Origin: Parabacteroides sp.
Lineage (GTDB): Bacteria > Bacteroidota > Bacteroidia > Bacteroidales > Tannerellaceae
Direction of reading: 5' to 3'
NCBI GenBank assembly: GCA_020026285.1
Contig: JAHHQS010000182.1
Coordinates: forward strand, 1-6,938
Length of the DNA: 6,938 bases
Below the pieces are notes generated by a model, which saw only the letters and a list, made by a program, of their open reading frames with translations, was not told the origin of the DNA and did no database searches. Both the position numbers and the translations under genes were made by a program. Positions 5,844-6,938 of this stretch are shown in pieces. The stretch's first letter is position 1. Each line of letters begins with the position of its first letter.

Positions 5844-6847
5844 ATATACTTATTTCTGGAATTCATGGTTTTGTAGGCTCTAATTTTATTAGGGCTTTGA
5901 AAGATAAACATACTTTGTATGGGCTTGATATTGTTTCTCCTGCTAAAGAGGGAGTCGTAACTACTTTTTCTTGGCTAGATATCGAACCCACATCTTTTCC
6001 TTTTCAAACTCTTCCCCAATTCGATGCCATTATTCATCTTGCCGGAAAGGCCCATGATACGAAAAACCAATCAGCCGCTCAGTCCTATTTTGATATCAAT
6101 ACCGGTCTGACTCAAAAGATATTTGATTTCTTTTTGGAGTCTTCTGCGAAGAAATTCATATTTTTTAGTTCAGTAAAAGCTGCGGCGGATAGTGTAGTGG
6201 GAGATATGCTTACTGAGGATGTTATTCCGGCTCCTGTTGGTCCTTATGGGGAAAGTAAAATAAGAGCTGAAGAGTATATAAAGGAACATTTTGCATTTCC
6301 CACTGTCTCCTCCTGCGAGTGTTCTCCTTTTCGGGAGATGACTTCGGTTACAGAAAAACAGGTTTATATATTAAGACCTTGTATGATTCATGGTCCGGGG
6401 AATAAAGGAAATCTGAATCTATTGTATAATGTGGTGAAGAAAGGAATTCCCTGGCCATTGGGTGACTTCGAAAATCGTCGTTCGTTTACTTCAATTGATA
6501 ACCTATGCTATGTGATTGAGGGATTATTGACTAAAGAGGTACCTACGGGCATTTATCACATGGGGGATGATGAAGCTTTATCAACAAATGAGTTGATTGC
6601 CATCATGTGTGAGGCAATGGGAAAACAGCCCCATATCTGGAAGATGAATAAGGGCTTTATGGAGGGATGTGCCGGACTGGGAACTTTACTCCATTTGCCA
6701 CTGAATACGGAAAGGCTTCGTAAACTGACGGAGAATTATGTGGTAAGTAATGCTAAGATCAAAGCTGCTCTCGGGATTGATAAAATGCCTGTGACAGCTA
6801 AAGAGGGGTTGATGAAAACCATTCGTTCATTTGAAGAAACTAAATAA
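5840..6847 (+). CDS. NAD-dependent epimerase/reductase of extended SDR family, sugar-nucleotide modification
   Basis: This is a predicted cytoplasmic enzyme that epimerises or reduces a UDP-N-acetylhexosamine (or its 4-keto form) to make the first sugar of the repeat unit. Its 335 residues carry the SDR glycine motif 'GIHGFVG' (7-13), the acidic D30, 'HLAGKAHD' (66-73), a Ser at 110/111 in 'FFSSVKAAA', and the catalytic pair in 'YGESK' (Tyr136, Lys140). 'LRPCMIHGPGNKGNLNLLY' (178-196) and 'NRRSFTSIDNLCYVI' (212-226) are typical of the group that includes WbpV/WreQ-like UDP-QuiNAc-forming reductases. Their genes sit beside WbpL/WreU-like transferases, as here. UDP-GlcNAc 4-epimerase is the alternative. 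An extra stretch of about a dozen residues lies between the YxxxK motif and 'LRP' (about 154-172, nt 6299-6355). G+C rises within the gene after about nt 5940. It overlaps the GT2 gene by 4 nt, and the next gene follows after 3 nt. Confidence 0.92.
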   Translation: MNILISGIHGFVGSNFIRALKDKHTLYGLDIVSPAKEGVVTTFSWLDIEPTSFPFQTLPQFDAIIHLAGKAHDTKNQSAAQSYFDINTGLTQKIFDFFLESSAKKFIFFSSVKAAADSVVGDMLTEDVIPAPVGPYGESKIRAEEYIKEHFAFPTVSSCECSPFREMTSVTEKQVYILRPCMIHGPGNKGNLNLLYNVVKKGIPWPLGDFENRRSFTSIDNLCYVIEGLLTKEVPTGIYHMGDDEALSTNELIAIMCEAMGKQPHIWKMNKGFMEGCAGLGTLLHLPLNTERLRKLTENYVVSNAKIKAALGIDKMPVTAKEGLMKTIRSFEETK

Positions 6848-6850
6848 GTT

Positions 6851-6938
6851 ATGTACTATTTAATAATCCTGGTTCTGCTATTTCTGGCAGAACTTTTTTA
6901 TTTCCGTATTGCTGATAAATGCAATATCATCGATAAAC
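6851..6938 (+). CDS. Start of MraY/WecA-type undecaprenyl-phosphate sugar-1-phosphate transferase, 3' truncated
   Basis: Only the first 29 codons are present before the right edge. They encode MYYLIILVLLFLAELFYF followed by RIADKCNIIDK. That is a single N-terminal hydrophobic helix and then a short basic or polar segment, matching how the MraY/WecA-like enzymes that close Bacteroides capsule loci begin ('ADK..IIDKPN' before the cytoplasmic Arg-Ser-Ser-His region). The inferred role is to transfer a HexNAc-1-phosphate (for example QuiNAc- or GlcNAc-1-P) to undecaprenyl phosphate, starting repeat-unit assembly. The start lies 3 nt after the stop of the SDR gene whose product probably supplies its substrate. 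The call rests on this short N-terminus and the neighbour, so another membrane protein cannot be excluded from the window alone. Confidence 0.72.
   Translation, partial: MYYLIILVLLFLAELFYFRIADKCNIIDK

Noticed and set aside
1..6938. tRNA, rRNA, CRISPR array, insertion sequence or invertible promoter
   Set aside because: I saw no spaced direct repeats, no transposase-like frame, no long terminal inverted repeats and no tRNA-like fold. Phase-variable capsule promoters, if any, would lie upstream of the operon outside this window.

Overview
The window is a stretch of a capsular or other surface polysaccharide biosynthesis operon, most likely from a member of the Bacteroidales (Bacteroides, Phocaeicola or Parabacteroides). 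The reasons are its AT-rich DNA, start codons without clear Shine-Dalgarno sequences, tight and overlapping same-strand genes, and protein families I recognise from Bacteroides capsule loci. These include a GT4 starting MKTLFQINVVANSGSTG and a sugar-nucleotide reductase placed directly before a WecA/MraY-type transferase. The genus is inferred from sequence style and was not searched.

All eight genes read on the + strand. In order they are: the C-terminal part of a Wzy-like polymerase (cut by the left edge); UDP-glucose 6-dehydrogenase (581-1888); a GT4 glycosyltransferase (1888-3012); a NodB-type deacetylase (3005-3784); a second GT4 (best start 3839, end 5062); a GT2 glycosyltransferase (5079-5843); an SDR epimerase/reductase (5840-6847); and the first 29 codons of a MraY/WecA-like phosphoglycosyl transferase (from 6851, cut by the right edge). 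Three junctions overlap (1 nt, 8 nt and 4 nt), and the others are separated by 2, 54, 16 and 3 nt. This implies one polycistronic mRNA. I see no convincing internal promoter or terminator, no RNA gene, no mobile element and no gene-free stretch longer than 54 nt.

A working model follows. The MraY-like enzyme puts a first sugar phosphate, supplied by the SDR enzyme, on undecaprenyl phosphate. The two GT4s and the GT2 extend it, with one possibly using UDP-glucuronate made by the dehydrogenase. The deacetylase may expose a free amine on a hexosamine, and the Wzy protein polymerises the flipped repeat units. A flippase (Wzx), the chain-length/export proteins and the usual upstream regulators are not in this window.

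The points most worth a second look are: the dehydrogenase plus deacetylase pairing, which could give a polymer with both carboxylate and free amine; an A AAA AAA heptamer placed so that a -1 slip fuses the GT2 to the epimerase; a sharp base-composition step inside the epimerase gene; and a small hairpin over the GTG start of the second GT4.
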